Assembly: GCF_030463565.1 (NCBI RefSeq)
Contig: NC_134643.1
Coordinates: 74,955,721-75,019,720, forward strand
DNA: 64,000 nt
Source of the DNA: Pelecanus crispus
Lineage: Eukaryota > Chordata > Aves > Pelecaniformes > Pelecanidae
Reading direction: 5' to 3'
Position numbers and translations under genes: made by a program. Below, in pieces: positions 45,381-64,000 of the stretch (position 1 is its first letter; each line of letters begins with the position of its first letter). Below the pieces are notes generated by a model, which did not search any database, had not been told where the DNA came from, and worked only from the letters and a program-made list of their open reading frames with translations.

Positions 45381-45706
45381 AACTCCAAATTTAAAAAAAA
45401 AAAAAAAAAATTTGGCGGCAAAACCTGTTCTGGGACGGAGTTTCGGGGCGGGTGAGCGCGGGGTGGCTCAGGCCCCCCGCCCCGGCCGTGGCCTGGCCCC
45501 GCGGGAGGGGCGCGCCGATAGCGGAGGAAGTTTGGGCGCCACGGCGCGCCGTAGGCGGAGCAGCGCCGCCGCCGCCGCCGCCTTCTTCCGCGCCCTAGCG
45601 AGGGCGCGGCGGTGAGAAATCGCCCCCGGTGGGTGAGCGGCGATTTTTTTGTTTGTTTGTTTGTTTCTTATCTTCGTCGCTGGCGTCCTCGGGAGCAGGC
45701 GGGGAA

Positions 45707-64000
<18,294 letters not shown>

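Overview
The window looks like avian nuclear DNA. It is crowded with CR1 non-LTR retrotransposons, whose 3' tails are built from the CATAGAAT/ATTCTATG octamer typical of bird CR1. It also carries several bird-type retroviral solo LTRs and one vertebrate gene split by GT-AG introns. No bacterial, organellar or RNA-gene feature was recognised. The species cannot be fixed from the sequence.

Layout. 1-16.7 kb is AT-rich intergenic DNA with three short plus-strand CR1 3' fragments, one GC-rich block (about 12.49-13.25 kb) and no recognisable gene. 16.75-22.1 kb is a patchwork: a degenerate retroviral LTR running into a CpG-rich island (17.16-17.82 kb), an AT-rich TATA tract, LTR pieces and one more plus-strand CR1. 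22.1-41.8 kb is a nearly continuous CR1 cluster, all minus strand, laid tail-to-head. Two elements in it are near full length (about 4.4 kb without insertions). One older element has lost its endonuclease region and is split by a younger CR1 (24097-27436) whose ORF2 is uninterrupted for about 930-950 codons. Three solo LTRs sit inside the cluster with their target duplications visible. 41.8-42.9 kb holds the env-like 3' end of an endogenous retrovirus and its LTR, which belongs to the same family as the 16.75 kb LTR. 43-45.3 kb has nothing recognisable.

The one host gene is PYROXD1, plus strand. A CpG-island promoter lies at about 45.4-46.0 kb, and eleven coding exons run from 45707 to 63482. 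They join into 417 codons with consistent intron phases. The terminal exon(s), roughly 80 residues in the known family, lie beyond the window. PYROXD1 is an FAD/NAD(P)H oxidoreductase. Its introns contain an old CR1 and an old solo LTR.

Most notable observation: in three CR1 copies ORF1 ends with the heptamer T TTA AAC directly followed by the TAG stop, and ORF2 lies exactly in the -1 frame. That is the geometry of -1 programmed ribosomal frameshifting. Two neighbouring full-length CR1s also share the same inactivating lesions, and all three ORF1 copies seem to lack the histidine expected in the esterase active site.
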